A stretch of 64,000 bases of DNA, taken from contig RZWH01000001.1 in assembly GCA_004005435.1 (NCBI GenBank), forward strand, positions 124,001 to 188,000, written 5' to 3'. Both the position numbers and the translations under genes were made by a program. The notes beneath the pieces were generated by a model. That model did not search any database and was not told the origin of the DNA. It saw only the letters and a list, made by a program, of their open reading frames with translations. Shown here piece after piece: positions 26,041 through 34,572 of the stretch (positions are counted from its first letter, which is position 1; each line of letters opens with the position of its first letter). Origin of the DNA: Rhodobacteraceae bacterium CCMM004. GTDB lineage: Bacteria > Pseudomonadota > Alphaproteobacteria > Rhodobacterales > Rhodobacteraceae.

Positions 26041-26931
26041 TCAGACGCCCGCTTCGAGCTCGCGGTCCTGTCTGGGCGATCTGCCGAACTTGCGCGAATA
26101 CTCTCGCGAAAACTGTGCCGAGCTTTCATAGCCGACCGAAAATGCAATCTCGGATATTTTTGCACGGCTCGCGCGCAAGTCGTCCCTCGCTTTCAGCAAG
26201 CGGAGGTCCTTTTGGTATTGGAGCGGGGATGTTCCGGTCACGGCCTTGAACTGCTCGAAGAACGCCGAGTTGCTCATCCCGATCCGTTGCGCCAGGTCGC
26301 CGACAACCATGGTGTCCGATAGGTTGGCCTGAATGTCCCGTGTCGCCAGAAAGATGCGGCTGGCGCTGCTTTCATGCCAGAGCAGTCTCTGAAGGCCCTG
26401 GGCATGTTGACCGATCAGAAGCCTCGCGTGGACTTCGCGGGATGTGATCGGCGCCAAAAGCTGCCGCGCCGCTTCATCCTCGCACTGCAGGAAATAGCGG
26501 TGAAGCGCATCCTCCAAACCAGGATCGGTTTCGCACAGGCAAATCGAGAAGGGGTCGGTCGACGGCGCGTTCAGCGCAGGTGCCACCGACGGGGCCAGGG
26601 ACCTGAGAAGATCGAGATCGAGCGGAAAGACCAAAGCCGTATAGGGGTTTTCCGACGACGCCTGGGTGATCCGCGAGACCACGGGCAGGGTATGGCTGAC
26701 GACAAGGGACTGCCCCGCGCGGACGGTCAATGTCCTGGTGGTGGACCCCACCTGTTTCGCACCCTGCAGGATCAGGCAGAGAAGGGGCCGATAGACGGTC
26801 GCGTTCAAGCCGGTGGTCCCGCGATGTCGCAGCAGATGGGTGCCGCTGTTCGCATGCTGCATGGCGCCCTCGACACACCCCGATTGATCGAGCAGCGCCG
26901 TGACATGCGCCAACAGATTCTGACTGGTCAT
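26041..26931 (-). CDS. AraC family transcriptional regulator (AraC_N type)
   Basis: The 296-residue protein has an N-terminal cupin-like AraC_N domain (YRPLLCLILQGAKQV, LPVVSRITQASSENPYTAL) and two C-terminal helix-turn-helix units, with MVVGDLAQRIGMSNSAFFEQ and the AraC signature ISEIAFSVGYESSAQFSREY. ATG 26931 was chosen because GGAGG lies 9 nt upstream. It is divergent from two SDR genes, which AraC_N regulators commonly flank and control. The signal is unknown. Confidence 0.92.
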   Translation of the reverse strand: MTSQNLLAHVTALLDQSGCVEGAMQHANSGTHLLRHRGTTGLNATVYRPLLCLILQGAKQVGSTTRTLTVRAGQSLVVSHTLPVVSRITQASSENPYTALVFPLDLDLLRSLAPSVAPALNAPSTDPFSICLCETDPGLEDALHRYFLQCEDEAARQLLAPITSREVHARLLIGQHAQGLQRLLWHESSASRIFLATRDIQANLSDTMVVGDLAQRIGMSNSAFFEQFKAVTGTSPLQYQKDLRLLKARDDLRASRAKISEIAFSVGYESSAQFSREYSRKFGRSPRQDRELEAGV

Positions 26932-27093
26932 GGCATTGGCCTCCAGTGTGGTGCCTAACGCTAGCATCTGCATGTTGTCCGCAATAACATAAATCGGCAG
27001 TTCTGGAGGATCAGGCAAGTATATTGGCCAAACAGGAAAGATCGGGGGCCTTGTTGCGACTAACGTGATCGTATCGCAACGGAGGACACCGAC

Positions 27094-27963
27094 ATGCAGA
27101 TGGTCATGATCACCGGCATCGCAGGCGGCTTTGGAAAGCCGACCGCGCTCGCCCTTCTTGGGAAGGGCTACCAGGTTGCGGGAAGTGTGCGGAGTCGGCA
27201 GGGGAAGAACGCAGCCACCGTGGCCGAGCTTGAGGCCGCAGGCGCCGCCATCGTCGAGATGGACGTGACCGACACGGCCAGCACCGACCGCGGCATCTCG
27301 GAGGCCATCGAGCGTCTTGGCGGCCTCGACGTCTTGTTCAACAACGCCGGGATCGGCTCCTACGGCATACAGGAACTGATGTCGCCCGAGGATATGGCCG
27401 ATGTCTTCGACGTGAACGTCATGGGTGTGCAGCGTGTCATGCGCGCAGCACTTCCTCACATGCGGGCGCAAGGGCGCGGCACGGTTCTATATACCTCCAG
27501 CCTGATCGGCAGGATCGCGACGCCGTTCTATGGCACCTACTCCGCATCGAAATGGGCGCTGGAAGCCATCGTCGAATGTTACCGGACCGAGTTGTCAGGC
27601 TTCGGGATCGAGTCCTGCCTCATCGAACCCGGTGCCATGCCGACCGCCTTCTTCGATGGGATGGTCGGGCCCAGCGACCCGACGCGGGAAGCGGCGTATG
27701 GCGCCTTCGCGGGTGTCCCGGCGCTGTCGGCCGCCGGTCTGGCCGAGATGCTGGACGCGACGCCCGCGCAACGCCCCGAGCGGATCGCAGAAGCGGTTGT
27801 GGCTCTTCTGGGCCAGCCGTTCGGGCAAAAGCCGTTCCGCACTGTCGTGGATCACGTCGGCGTCGGCCCGGAGATCGAGCGCTACAATGACGCGCTGCAC
27901 GAGGTCACGCGCAATGTCATGGCCAGTTTTGGCATCGAAGACATGCTGAAGCTCAACGCCTGA
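27094..27963 (+). CDS. SDR family oxidoreductase
   Basis: The 289-residue short-chain dehydrogenase has the cofactor motif TGIAGGFGKPTA, with a less usual Ala-Gly-Gly-Phe-Gly in place of the common GxxxGIG. It also has FNNAGIGSYG and the catalytic site YTSSLIGRIATPFYGTYSASK. GGAGG precedes the ATG. It is the first gene of a two-SDR unit divergent from the AraC regulator, ending 11 nt before the second. The substrate is unknown. Confidence 0.88.
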   Translation: MQMVMITGIAGGFGKPTALALLGKGYQVAGSVRSRQGKNAATVAELEAAGAAIVEMDVTDTASTDRGISEAIERLGGLDVLFNNAGIGSYGIQELMSPEDMADVFDVNVMGVQRVMRAALPHMRAQGRGTVLYTSSLIGRIATPFYGTYSASKWALEAIVECYRTELSGFGIESCLIEPGAMPTAFFDGMVGPSDPTREAAYGAFAGVPALSAAGLAEMLDATPAQRPERIAEAVVALLGQPFGQKPFRTVVDHVGVGPEIERYNDALHEVTRNVMASFGIEDMLKLNA

Positions 27964-27974
27964 AGGGGAACTCC

Positions 27975-28787
27975 ATGAAAACCATACTGATCACCGGTGC
28001 CTCCTCGGGCATCGGCGCGGCCACCGCCAGGCACTTTCAGGCCCAGGGCTGGAACGTCGTCGCCACCATGAGGCGCCCCGACAGCGCGGGCGACCTTGCC
28101 GAGCTGGACAATGTCCGTGTGGCACGCATGGACGTGACCGATCCGGGCTCGATCAAGGATGCTGTGGCGGCAGGCATCGACCGGTTCGGCCGGATCGACG
28201 TCTTGCTGAACAACGCAGGCTACGGTGCCTATGGGGCGCTGGAGGCTTTCTCGATGGAGCGCATCCGTCGTCAGTTCGACACCAATGTCATCGGCCTGAT
28301 GGAAGTCACCAAGGCCGTGCTGCCGCATATGCGGAAAAACCGCGCAGGCACGATCATCAATATCTCTTCCATCGGCGGCCAGATCACCTTCCCTCTGGGC
28401 ACGCTCTACCATGGCACCAAGTTCGCGGTCGAAGGTCTGTCCGAAGCGCTTCACTACGAACTGGAACCGCTTGGCATCCGTGTCCGGATTGTCGAGCCCG
28501 GGATGATCAAGACGAACTTCGGCGGACGCTCTTTCGACTTCGCCATGGACGAGGACCTCCAGGACTATGCGCCGATGGCTGACGCCATGGGCCGGCTCTT
28601 CGGAAAACTGGCCTCGAACCCGTCATCCCCCGAGACGGTTGCCGACGTCATATGGGCCGCCGCCAACGAAACCGGAGACCGGCTCCGTTTCCGGGCAGGC
28701 GCGGATGCCGTGGACTTGCTGGACAGACGCAAGGCACAGGACGACGCCACCTTCATCGGCGGACTCAAGCAGCTGATGCAGGACTAA
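27975..28787 (+). CDS. SDR family oxidoreductase
   Basis: The 270-residue short-chain dehydrogenase carries TGASSGIGAATARHF at the N-terminus, LNNAGYGAYGALEAF and the active site ISSIGGQITFPLGTLYHGTK, with Ser, Tyr and Lys in place. GAAGGGG precedes the ATG. It is related to, but clearly distinct from, the preceding SDR and lies 11 nt downstream of it, so both are under the same AraC-linked promoter. Its late region (EPGMIKTNFGGRS) is typical of the common SDR family near AraC_N regulators. Confidence 0.9.
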   Translation: MKTILITGASSGIGAATARHFQAQGWNVVATMRRPDSAGDLAELDNVRVARMDVTDPGSIKDAVAAGIDRFGRIDVLLNNAGYGAYGALEAFSMERIRRQFDTNVIGLMEVTKAVLPHMRKNRAGTIINISSIGGQITFPLGTLYHGTKFAVEGLSEALHYELEPLGIRVRIVEPGMIKTNFGGRSFDFAMDEDLQDYAPMADAMGRLFGKLASNPSSPETVADVIWAAANETGDRLRFRAGADAVDLLDRRKAQDDATFIGGLKQLMQD

Positions 28788-28967
28788 GGTTCGGCGACTT
28801 CGAAGCGACAGCAACGTCCGCTTTTGGAAAGCCGCACGGCAGCGAAAACGGACAGTCCAAAGGCCCGGTCACGGCCGAAAGCCGCGCGCGACGCTGCTCT
28901 TGCTTCACAGTTCGGAGCGTCTCAGGGCTGGGGTTGGAGTTCCCCCGGTTTCGTGGACGGTTATGCG
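28788..28967. other. Noncoding stretch after the SDR pair
   Basis: No gene is supported in this part of the roughly 700-base gap before the DUF35 gene. The remainder of the gap holds an inverted-repeat unit, a transposase fragment and a putative operator, listed separately. Confidence 0.5.
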
Positions 28968-29059
28968 CTAGGGTCAGGACCCATTGATCGGCAGGGTGTT
29001 CCTCTTAGCCTATGCGCTCGCCGCCGTCGTCATGTGCTGGCGATGAAGCCTGACCCTAG
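28968..29059. repeat. 92-bp unit bounded by 11-bp inverted repeats
   Basis: CTAGGGTCAGG (28968-28978) and CCTGACCCTAG (29049-29059) are perfect inverted copies flanking about 70 bases without coding content. The right repeat lies exactly where the IS5-type transposase reading frame breaks off (its TAG stop is part of the repeat). It could be a small MITE-like insertion or a rearranged insertion-sequence end. Confidence 0.6.
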
Positions 29060-29238
29060 AGCACCTTGTGTGGGCCGTCGTTCGCAGGCGCGTCACGCCA
29101 ACGCATCCCATTTCGATGGATGAAGACGATCCGGCTCACCGCACGCCGGTCGTGAACCCGCGGTCTGCCGTGGGACGTCGGGAGCGAGGGCCCAAGACGC
29201 ACTCCGTGCGCATCGGACGGCCGGAAGAGGTCAGACAT
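29056..29238 (-). pseudogene. IS5-family transposase, N-terminal fragment
   Basis: The frame from ATG 29238 reads MSDLFRPSDAHGVRL, then SHGRPRVHDRRAVSRIVFI and HRNGMRWRDAPANDGPHKVL, which matches the first 60 residues of IS5-family (IS427-like) transposases, whose usual text is SHGKPRVDDRRVLSGIIF and NRNGLRWRDAP. The frame then stops in the inverted repeat. The catalytic domain is absent, so it is inactive. Confidence 0.82.
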
Positions 29239-29385
29239 GATCACCGCTCGAATTTCGATCGGTGACTCACGCAGTTCTGCGGACATCGATGGGTCCTGAG
29301 ACACGCGCGCGGTGGGCACGACGCTGCTGATCGTCGTGGGGCACCGCGATGTGTGCTGGAAAATGCCAGCTTGACTCAGTGTGCC

Positions 29386-29424
29386 GTTCCGAAAATAATG
29401 GAATCGCATTCCGCTGAATGGAAT
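29386..29424. promoter_or_regulatory. Putative IclR operator: alternating TTCC/GGAA repeats
   Basis: The region holds GTTCC (29386), GGAATCGCATTCC (29400-29412, a perfect inverted repeat with 3-nt centre) and GGAAT (29420-29424), giving four alternating half sites about 12-20 nt apart. IclR-family operators often have this TGGAA/TTCCA make-up. It lies upstream of the operon that encodes an IclR protein as its third gene. Assignment is inference. Confidence 0.5.
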
Positions 29425-29501
29425 GACTGAGGCCCGGCACCGGGAAAACAGCGGGAAGTCCATTGATCGATCAGAACGCCTCACCGTTTTCAGGAGCATC
29501 C

Positions 29502-29894
29502 GTGTCCGGCGAACTCCAGCCGTTCGCAGACCTGGAAGGTGCGGGTCATCGCAGCTTCCGGGTCGAGGGCGGCTCCACCTGTATCGTCGGCTCCAGGTCC
29601 GCGGGTTCGGGTGTTACTTGCTACCCCGCCCGCACGGTCTGCCCGGAGACGGGTGCGCGCGACATGCAGCCGGCGGAGTTCGGGCCGCACGCCGTTCTGT
29701 ACTCCTTCGCGACGGTCCATGTCTCCGTCACTCGCGACGTGCCCTACACGATCGGGTATATCGACTTCCCATCCGGGCTTCGCACACTCGCGCATGTCCG
29801 ACGGCAGGGCGATGACCTGGCGTGCGATATGCCGGTCGTGCTGAAGTCGGACGCGACCTCGTGGTGGGTCGAGCCGGAGCGCAGCCGCACATGA
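29502..29894 (+). CDS. DUF35 / OB-fold thiolase-associated protein with a decayed zinc ribbon
   Basis: The 130-residue product has the DUF35 layout: an N-terminal rubredoxin-like ribbon, then an OB fold (PHAVLYSFATVHVS, GYIDFPSGLRTLAHV). In this family the ribbon normally has four cysteines; here the aligned positions read Ser33, Ser36, Cys47 and Thr50, so zinc binding is probably lost. DUF35 proteins bind and activate thiolase-like partners, and the thiolase gene starts inside this gene's stop codon (ATGA). GTG 29502 follows AGGAG by 5 nt; a TTG at 29463 with GGGAAG is an alternative adding 13 residues. Confidence 0.75.
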   Translation: MSGELQPFADLEGAGHRSFRVEGGSTCIVGSRSAGSGVTCYPARTVCPETGARDMQPAEFGPHAVLYSFATVHVSVTRDVPYTIGYIDFPSGLRTLAHVRRQGDDLACDMPVVLKSDATSWWVEPERSRT

Positions 29895-31039
29895 CCGACC
29901 GCGGCGTCATCGTCGGCGCGGGTATGATCCCGATGGGCAGGCACCGGTCGTCCAGCTATCCCGGCCTCGCCGTGCCCGCGGTCTTGGCGGCACTGAAATC
30001 CGCAGGTCTTGAACCCGGTGACGTGCAATCGGTGACCTGCGGCCACGCCTTCGGAGGAATGCTGACGGGCCAGCGCATCGTGAAGGATGTCGGCATCGGC
30101 GGCGTTCCGGTGATGAACGTCGACAACGCCTGTTCGGGCGGAGCCTCTGCGCTGCATCTTGCCTCCCGCGAGGTCGAGGAAGGGCGTGCGGATGTCGTTC
30201 TCGCCATCGGCGTCGACAAGCTCACGCAGTTCGGAGGAGGCACGCTGCCGCTGGTCGAAGAGGACCCGGAGGTCCGGGTCGGCATGGTCATGCCTGCGCT
30301 CTACGCCATGCGCGCCGAGCGGTTCCTCTTCGAGCGCGCCGAGACGCCGGACCTGCTCGCCCGGGTCTCCGTCAAGGCGCGGCGCCACGGCGCGGCGAAC
30401 CCTTTCGCCCAATACCAGAAGGAAGTGACCGCCGAGGACGTATTGAACTCGCGCCCGATTGCCGGTCCGCTGACCCTGCTGCAATGCTGTCCAACCGGTG
30501 ACGGTGCCGCTGCCGTCGTTGTGGTGAGCGAGGCGCGCCGTCGAGCGATGGGGGCTTCTGGAGCGGCGATCCGAGCCTCGGTCTTGCATTCGGGCAAGGC
30601 CACCACCGGATTTCGGGACATGCTTACACCCGAAATCACCGTCCACAGCGCAGCCGAGGCTTTTGCAGCGGCGGGCATGGCGCCATCGGACATGGATGTC
30701 GTTGAACTTCACGACGCTTTCTCGATCGCCGAGTTGGTCTACTACGAGGCGCTGGGTCTCTGCGGTCCCGGCGAGGCGGCGAGACTTCTGCGGGACGGCG
30801 TAACGGGTTACGGCGGCTCTGTGGTCGTGAATCCGTCTGGAGGACTCCTGGCAAAGGGACACCCGGTCGGGGCCTCCGGTGTCGCTCAGGCGGTCGAGGT
30901 CTACTGGCACCTCACCGGGCAGGCGGGCGCACGTCAGGTCGGCGGTGCGCGACGCGCGCTCACCCATGTCACCGGTGGAGGCATATCCGGCATGGATCAC
31001 GGCGCCTGCACCGTCCACGTGCTGGAGGCGGTATCGTGA
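29891..31039 (+). CDS. Thiolase family protein (SCP-x / acyl-CoA thiolase type)
   Basis: The 382-residue protein has the thiolase fold with the nucleophilic cysteine in NVDNACSGGASALH, the ELHDAFSIAELVYYEALG motif containing the active-site His region, and the C-terminal NPSGGLLAKGHPVGASG with the second catalytic His. It resembles non-condensing SCP-x type thiolases that act with a DUF35 partner and cleave or form beta-oxoacyl-CoA. It is joined by 4-nt overlaps to DUF35 upstream and to the IclR gene downstream. With the CoA-transferase in the same operon it supports a CoA-ester route; the substrate is unknown. Confidence 0.88.
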   Translation: MTDRGVIVGAGMIPMGRHRSSSYPGLAVPAVLAALKSAGLEPGDVQSVTCGHAFGGMLTGQRIVKDVGIGGVPVMNVDNACSGGASALHLASREVEEGRADVVLAIGVDKLTQFGGGTLPLVEEDPEVRVGMVMPALYAMRAERFLFERAETPDLLARVSVKARRHGAANPFAQYQKEVTAEDVLNSRPIAGPLTLLQCCPTGDGAAAVVVVSEARRRAMGASGAAIRASVLHSGKATTGFRDMLTPEITVHSAAEAFAAAGMAPSDMDVVELHDAFSIAELVYYEALGLCGPGEAARLLRDGVTGYGGSVVVNPSGGLLAKGHPVGASGVAQAVEVYWHLTGQAGARQVGGARRALTHVTGGGISGMDHGACTVHVLEAVS

Positions 31040-31815
31040 AGGACCAGCCGAAAGCGGGAACGGGCACGGCGCATCGTGTGATGAAACTCTTGTCGTTCCT
31101 CGCGGATGCCGACGGCCCGGTGTCTGTCAGCATGGCCGGAAACGCGCTGGGCCTGGCGCCTGCGACCACACACCGCCTGTTGAATCTCGCGGTCGAGGAG
31201 GGCTTTGCGACCTACAACGCGGACACGGCGACCTACGGTGTCGGGATGGAGTACTACCGCGTTGCCGCGCGCGTGACCGCGCGCGTCAGTCCTGCGGTTG
31301 TCGCCCGGAGCACCATCTCGGAACTGGCGGCACGCTACGACGAGACCGTCCTGTTCGGCCTCTATCTCAAGAAAGATGGCCGCATCGCCTTTATCGAGCG
31401 CGCCGACGGTCAGCGCAAACTTCTCTATCGCATCGACATGAACACGCCGCTCAGCCTTGTCTGGGGCGCCTCCGGAAAGGCCGCTCTCGCCTTTCTTCCC
31501 GAAGCGGACGTTGCGCGCATCCTTGAACGCGAAGGCCCGTCGCCAGCGACAGGGCAGACCCCGCCTGAGGCAACCGCGCTCTTTGCCGAACTCCGCCGGA
31601 TACGGGAGAAAGGATACTGTGTAAGCCACGGTGAGAAACTCCCGGGTGCGCTGGGGATCGCGGCCCCGGTTTTCGGGCCTGGCGGCGTGCTCGGCACCCT
31701 TTGCATGACGATGCCGCGAGAACGGGCGCCCGAAGTGTCGACCGACGAGCTGGGTCGCGAGGTGGCGCAGGCGGCACGTGATCTGACCGACCGTTTCGAG
31801 GGACGGCGATCGTGA
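31036..31815 (+). CDS. IclR family transcriptional regulator
   Basis: The 259-residue protein has an N-terminal winged helix (ALGLAPATTHRLLNLAVEEGF) and the IclR effector domain, with LARYDETVLFGLYLK-like strand content and GHRVP-type region replaced by SLVWGASGKAALAF. The GTG at 31036 overlaps the thiolase stop (GTGA), and its own stop overlaps the CoA-transferase start. A regulator encoded in the middle of its presumed target operon implies autoregulation. A candidate operator is at 29386-29424. Confidence 0.9.
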   Translation: MKDQPKAGTGTAHRVMKLLSFLADADGPVSVSMAGNALGLAPATTHRLLNLAVEEGFATYNADTATYGVGMEYYRVAARVTARVSPAVVARSTISELAARYDETVLFGLYLKKDGRIAFIERADGQRKLLYRIDMNTPLSLVWGASGKAALAFLPEADVARILEREGPSPATGQTPPEATALFAELRRIREKGYCVSHGEKLPGALGIAAPVFGPGGVLGTLCMTMPRERAPEVSTDELGREVAQAARDLTDRFEGRRS

Positions 31816-33038
31816 GCGATGCCGTTGCAACGCCACCGCTGGACGGACTTCGCGTTCTGGACCTGACGACGTTCTTGTCAGGGCCGTTCTGCACCCAGAT
31901 CCTCGCGGATCTCGGCGCCGATGTCGTCAAGGTCGAGCCGCCGGATGGGGATTCCAGCCGTCACATCCCACCCTACTTTGTCGGCGATGACAGCGCATAT
32001 TTCATGGCCAGCAACCGGTCGAAGCGGTCCGTAGCCGTCGACATGCGCTCGGTCGACGGGGTCGGGTTGGTCCGCAGATTGATCGCTCAGGCAGACGTGG
32101 TCGTCGAAAACTTCCGGCCCGGCGTGCCCGGTCGCCTGGGGCTCGACATCGCGGCACTCCGGGCCGAACATCCGGCACTGATCTGGGCGTCCATCACCGG
32201 CTTCGGTCTGACCGGCCCTTGGGCGAAACGACCGGCCTACGACATGATCGTCCAGGCGCTCTCGGGTGTCATGAGCCTGACCGGCGAGCCGGGAAGGCCC
32301 TCGGTCCGCATGGGTATTCCCGCTGGAGACACGGTCGCCGGCCTCTATGCGACGGTCGCGATCAATGCAGCTCTGGTTCAGCGGGGGGTGACGGGTCAGG
32401 GCCGGCATATCGATATCGGAATGCTCGACTGCCAGTTGGCGATGCTGTCCTATCAAAGCGCCTATGCCCTGATCGGCGGCGCGGTGCCCGGTCCGCAAGG
32501 CGCGCGCCATGACAGCATCCCGACCTATCGGACCTTCGTCGCGCGGGACGGCCGCCAGGTGGCGGTAACAGCCAACACGGACCGGATGTGGCAGGGGCTG
32601 TGTCGCGCGATCGAGCGCGAGGACTTGCTGGACGATCCACGTTTCTCCAACGGTCGGTCCCGCCTCGCCAACAAAGAGCCGCTCTGGGCCGAGCTTGAGC
32701 CCGCTTTCGATGCGCGCGATGCCCAGGACTGGACGGTCGTTCTGACCGAAAACGACGTCCCGAATGCGCTTGTGAAGTCTGTGCCCGAAGCGCTTGAGGA
32801 CGCCAGGCGTGCGGGACGAGGCATGATCGTCGCCTGTGAAGATGGTGACGATGACAGCGTCGAGATGGTCGGCAGTCCGATCCGCATGGGGGCGGGCGTG
32901 CCCGTGCCCCCGCGTTTCCCGCCGCGTCTAGGCGCCGATGCGGAGGACGCACTTGCCGACTGGATCGGGATGGACGCCGACGCTGTAGCCGATCTGACGG
33001 AGCGGGGCGTTCTGTTGAAAAGGGCAGTGTCCCCGTGA
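31812..33038 (+). CDS. CaiB/BaiF family (class III) CoA-transferase
   Basis: The 408-residue protein shows the class III CoA-transferase pattern: LDGLRVLDLTTFLSGPFC at the N-terminus, ADVVKVEPPDGDSSR, the catalytic aspartate region in ASITGFGLTGPWAKRPAYD and DIGMLDCQLAML. It would move CoA between carboxylic acids without ATP, activating the pathway substrate. GTG 31812 overlaps the IclR stop (GTGA). It works alongside the thiolase and hydrolase of the same operon. Confidence 0.92.
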   Translation: MSDAVATPPLDGLRVLDLTTFLSGPFCTQILADLGADVVKVEPPDGDSSRHIPPYFVGDDSAYFMASNRSKRSVAVDMRSVDGVGLVRRLIAQADVVVENFRPGVPGRLGLDIAALRAEHPALIWASITGFGLTGPWAKRPAYDMIVQALSGVMSLTGEPGRPSVRMGIPAGDTVAGLYATVAINAALVQRGVTGQGRHIDIGMLDCQLAMLSYQSAYALIGGAVPGPQGARHDSIPTYRTFVARDGRQVAVTANTDRMWQGLCRAIEREDLLDDPRFSNGRSRLANKEPLWAELEPAFDARDAQDWTVVLTENDVPNALVKSVPEALEDARRAGRGMIVACEDGDDDSVEMVGSPIRMGAGVPVPPRFPPRLGADAEDALADWIGMDADAVADLTERGVLLKRAVSP

Positions 33039-33814
33039 ATGAAGCCCTGCATCTCCGTGGCTTCGAGACCAGGTCCTGCCAGTGGGGCAAGGGTGCACGT
33101 TCCCTCATGTGTCTCCACCCCCTGGGCCAGAACGCGGACTTTCATGCCCGACTTGCATCGCATCTCGGGCCCGGTTGGTCCGTCCACGCCTTCGATCAGA
33201 GGGGGCATGGGGCGGCATCCCAGACGGCGGCGGACGACTTGCAACAGCTCGTGGACGATGCCGAGGCGTTTCTGGACCGTGTGGGCCCGCCCGCGCACCT
33301 TGCCGGCTTTTCGATGGGTGGCGCGGTCGCCGCTTTGCTGGCTGCCAGGCGGATATCGGGCATCGAGACCCTGACGCTGGTTGCGACGCCGGATCGCGGC
33401 CTGCCGGTCTTCGCCGAGCGGGCTTGCGCGCTCGCGGCCGGATCGGTGGCGGCCGTGACCGAGCCGACCATTGCGCGGTGGTTCGGTCGGACCGAGGGCG
33501 ATTCAGCCATCGCGGTCGCGCGAGAAGCGTTGTCAAAGCTGCGACCCGAAGGTTTCGACGCGGCTTGGCGGGCTCTTGCATCCTTCCAGGGTTACGCGCG
33601 GATCGCGCACGCGCTGCCGCCGACACTCTGTATCGCCTTTGCCGACGATCTGTCGACGCCGCCCGACGTCGCCGACCGGATCGCGGACTTGATCCGTGCG
33701 GCAGGAGGCGATGTGCGGCGGATCGACATCGCGGATGCCGGGCACATGGGCTTGCTCCAGAAACCGGCAGAGGTCGCCGCCGCTATCGCGGATTTCGTGG
33801 AGATGCGGGGATGA
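33035..33814 (+). CDS. Alpha/beta hydrolase
   Basis: The 259-residue protein has the alpha/beta-hydrolase fold with the nucleophile elbow GFSMGGAVA (Ser), an acid in the strand IAFADDLSTPPD and a final histidine in DAGHMGLLQKP. Size and layout match lactonases or esterases such as the 3-oxoadipate enol-lactonase group, but nothing fixes the substrate. GTG 33035 overlaps the CoA-transferase stop; its own stop overlaps the SDR start (ATGA). Confidence 0.88.
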   Translation: MNEALHLRGFETRSCQWGKGARSLMCLHPLGQNADFHARLASHLGPGWSVHAFDQRGHGAASQTAADDLQQLVDDAEAFLDRVGPPAHLAGFSMGGAVAALLAARRISGIETLTLVATPDRGLPVFAERACALAAGSVAAVTEPTIARWFGRTEGDSAIAVAREALSKLRPEGFDAAWRALASFQGYARIAHALPPTLCIAFADDLSTPPDVADRIADLIRAAGGDVRRIDIADAGHMGLLQKPAEVAAAIADFVEMRG

Positions 33815-34572
33815 GCGGACTGGAAGGACGCATTGTCATCGTCACCGGCGGAGCCTCTGGCATCGGACGCGCAAGTGTCGAGCGTCTGGTCGCCGATGGC
33901 GCCACGGTCGGTGCCCTCGACCGTTCGACCGCGGTGCCCGAAGGTGCCGTGAGCCTGCCTGCCGATGTCACCGACGCGGTGGCGGTCACGCGTGCGATTG
34001 ATGGCTTTTGCGCAAGGCATGGGCGTCTCGACGTCCTCGTCAACAACGCCGGCGTTGGCTTTGTCGGAGGGATCGAGGACGGGACCGAGGACGACTGGCG
34101 GCGGGTCTTCGACATCAACGTGTTCGGGCAGATGCGTGCCATGCGTGCGGCGCTGCCATGGCTGGAAAAGTCACAGACGCCAGCGGTCGTCGTGATGTCT
34201 TCATGCGCGGCGCTCAATGGCATCCCGGACCGCGTGCTCTACTCGGCGTCCAAGGGGGCGTGCCAGGCGATGATGCTGGCGCTGTCGGCGGATCTCGTCG
34301 GCCGAGGCATCGTGGTCAACGCCATCGCCCCGGGAACGGTCGATACCCCCTTCATGGGTGAGATCATCGCCAAAGCACCTGATCCCGACGCCCTGGAGAG
34401 GGAGTTCGCGGCGCGTCAGCCGACCGGCCGGATGATCCAACCGGCCGAGATAGGTCATGCGGTCGCCTATCTTGCCAACCCGGTCGCACGGTCGACGACG
34501 GGCGCCACGCTCGAGATCGACGGCGGCATGGGCACCATCAGACTGAAGCGTGGAAAGGACGTCATTGGATGA
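33811..34572 (+). CDS. SDR family oxidoreductase
   Basis: The 253-residue enzyme is a classical SDR: TGGASGIGRASVERL, VNNAGVGFVGG, catalytic SSCAALNGIPDRVLYSASKG, PG motif IAPGTVDTPF and the C-terminal GATLEIDGGMG. The last segment is typical of sugar or polyol dehydrogenases and 3-oxoacyl reductases. It starts in the hydrolase stop codon and ends in the start of the dehydroquinase-like gene, so it belongs to the same translational chain. Confidence 0.92.
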   Translation: MSGLEGRIVIVTGGASGIGRASVERLVADGATVGALDRSTAVPEGAVSLPADVTDAVAVTRAIDGFCARHGRLDVLVNNAGVGFVGGIEDGTEDDWRRVFDINVFGQMRAMRAALPWLEKSQTPAVVVMSSCAALNGIPDRVLYSASKGACQAMMLALSADLVGRGIVVNAIAPGTVDTPFMGEIIAKAPDPDALEREFAARQPTGRMIQPAEIGHAVAYLANPVARSTTGATLEIDGGMGTIRLKRGKDVIG

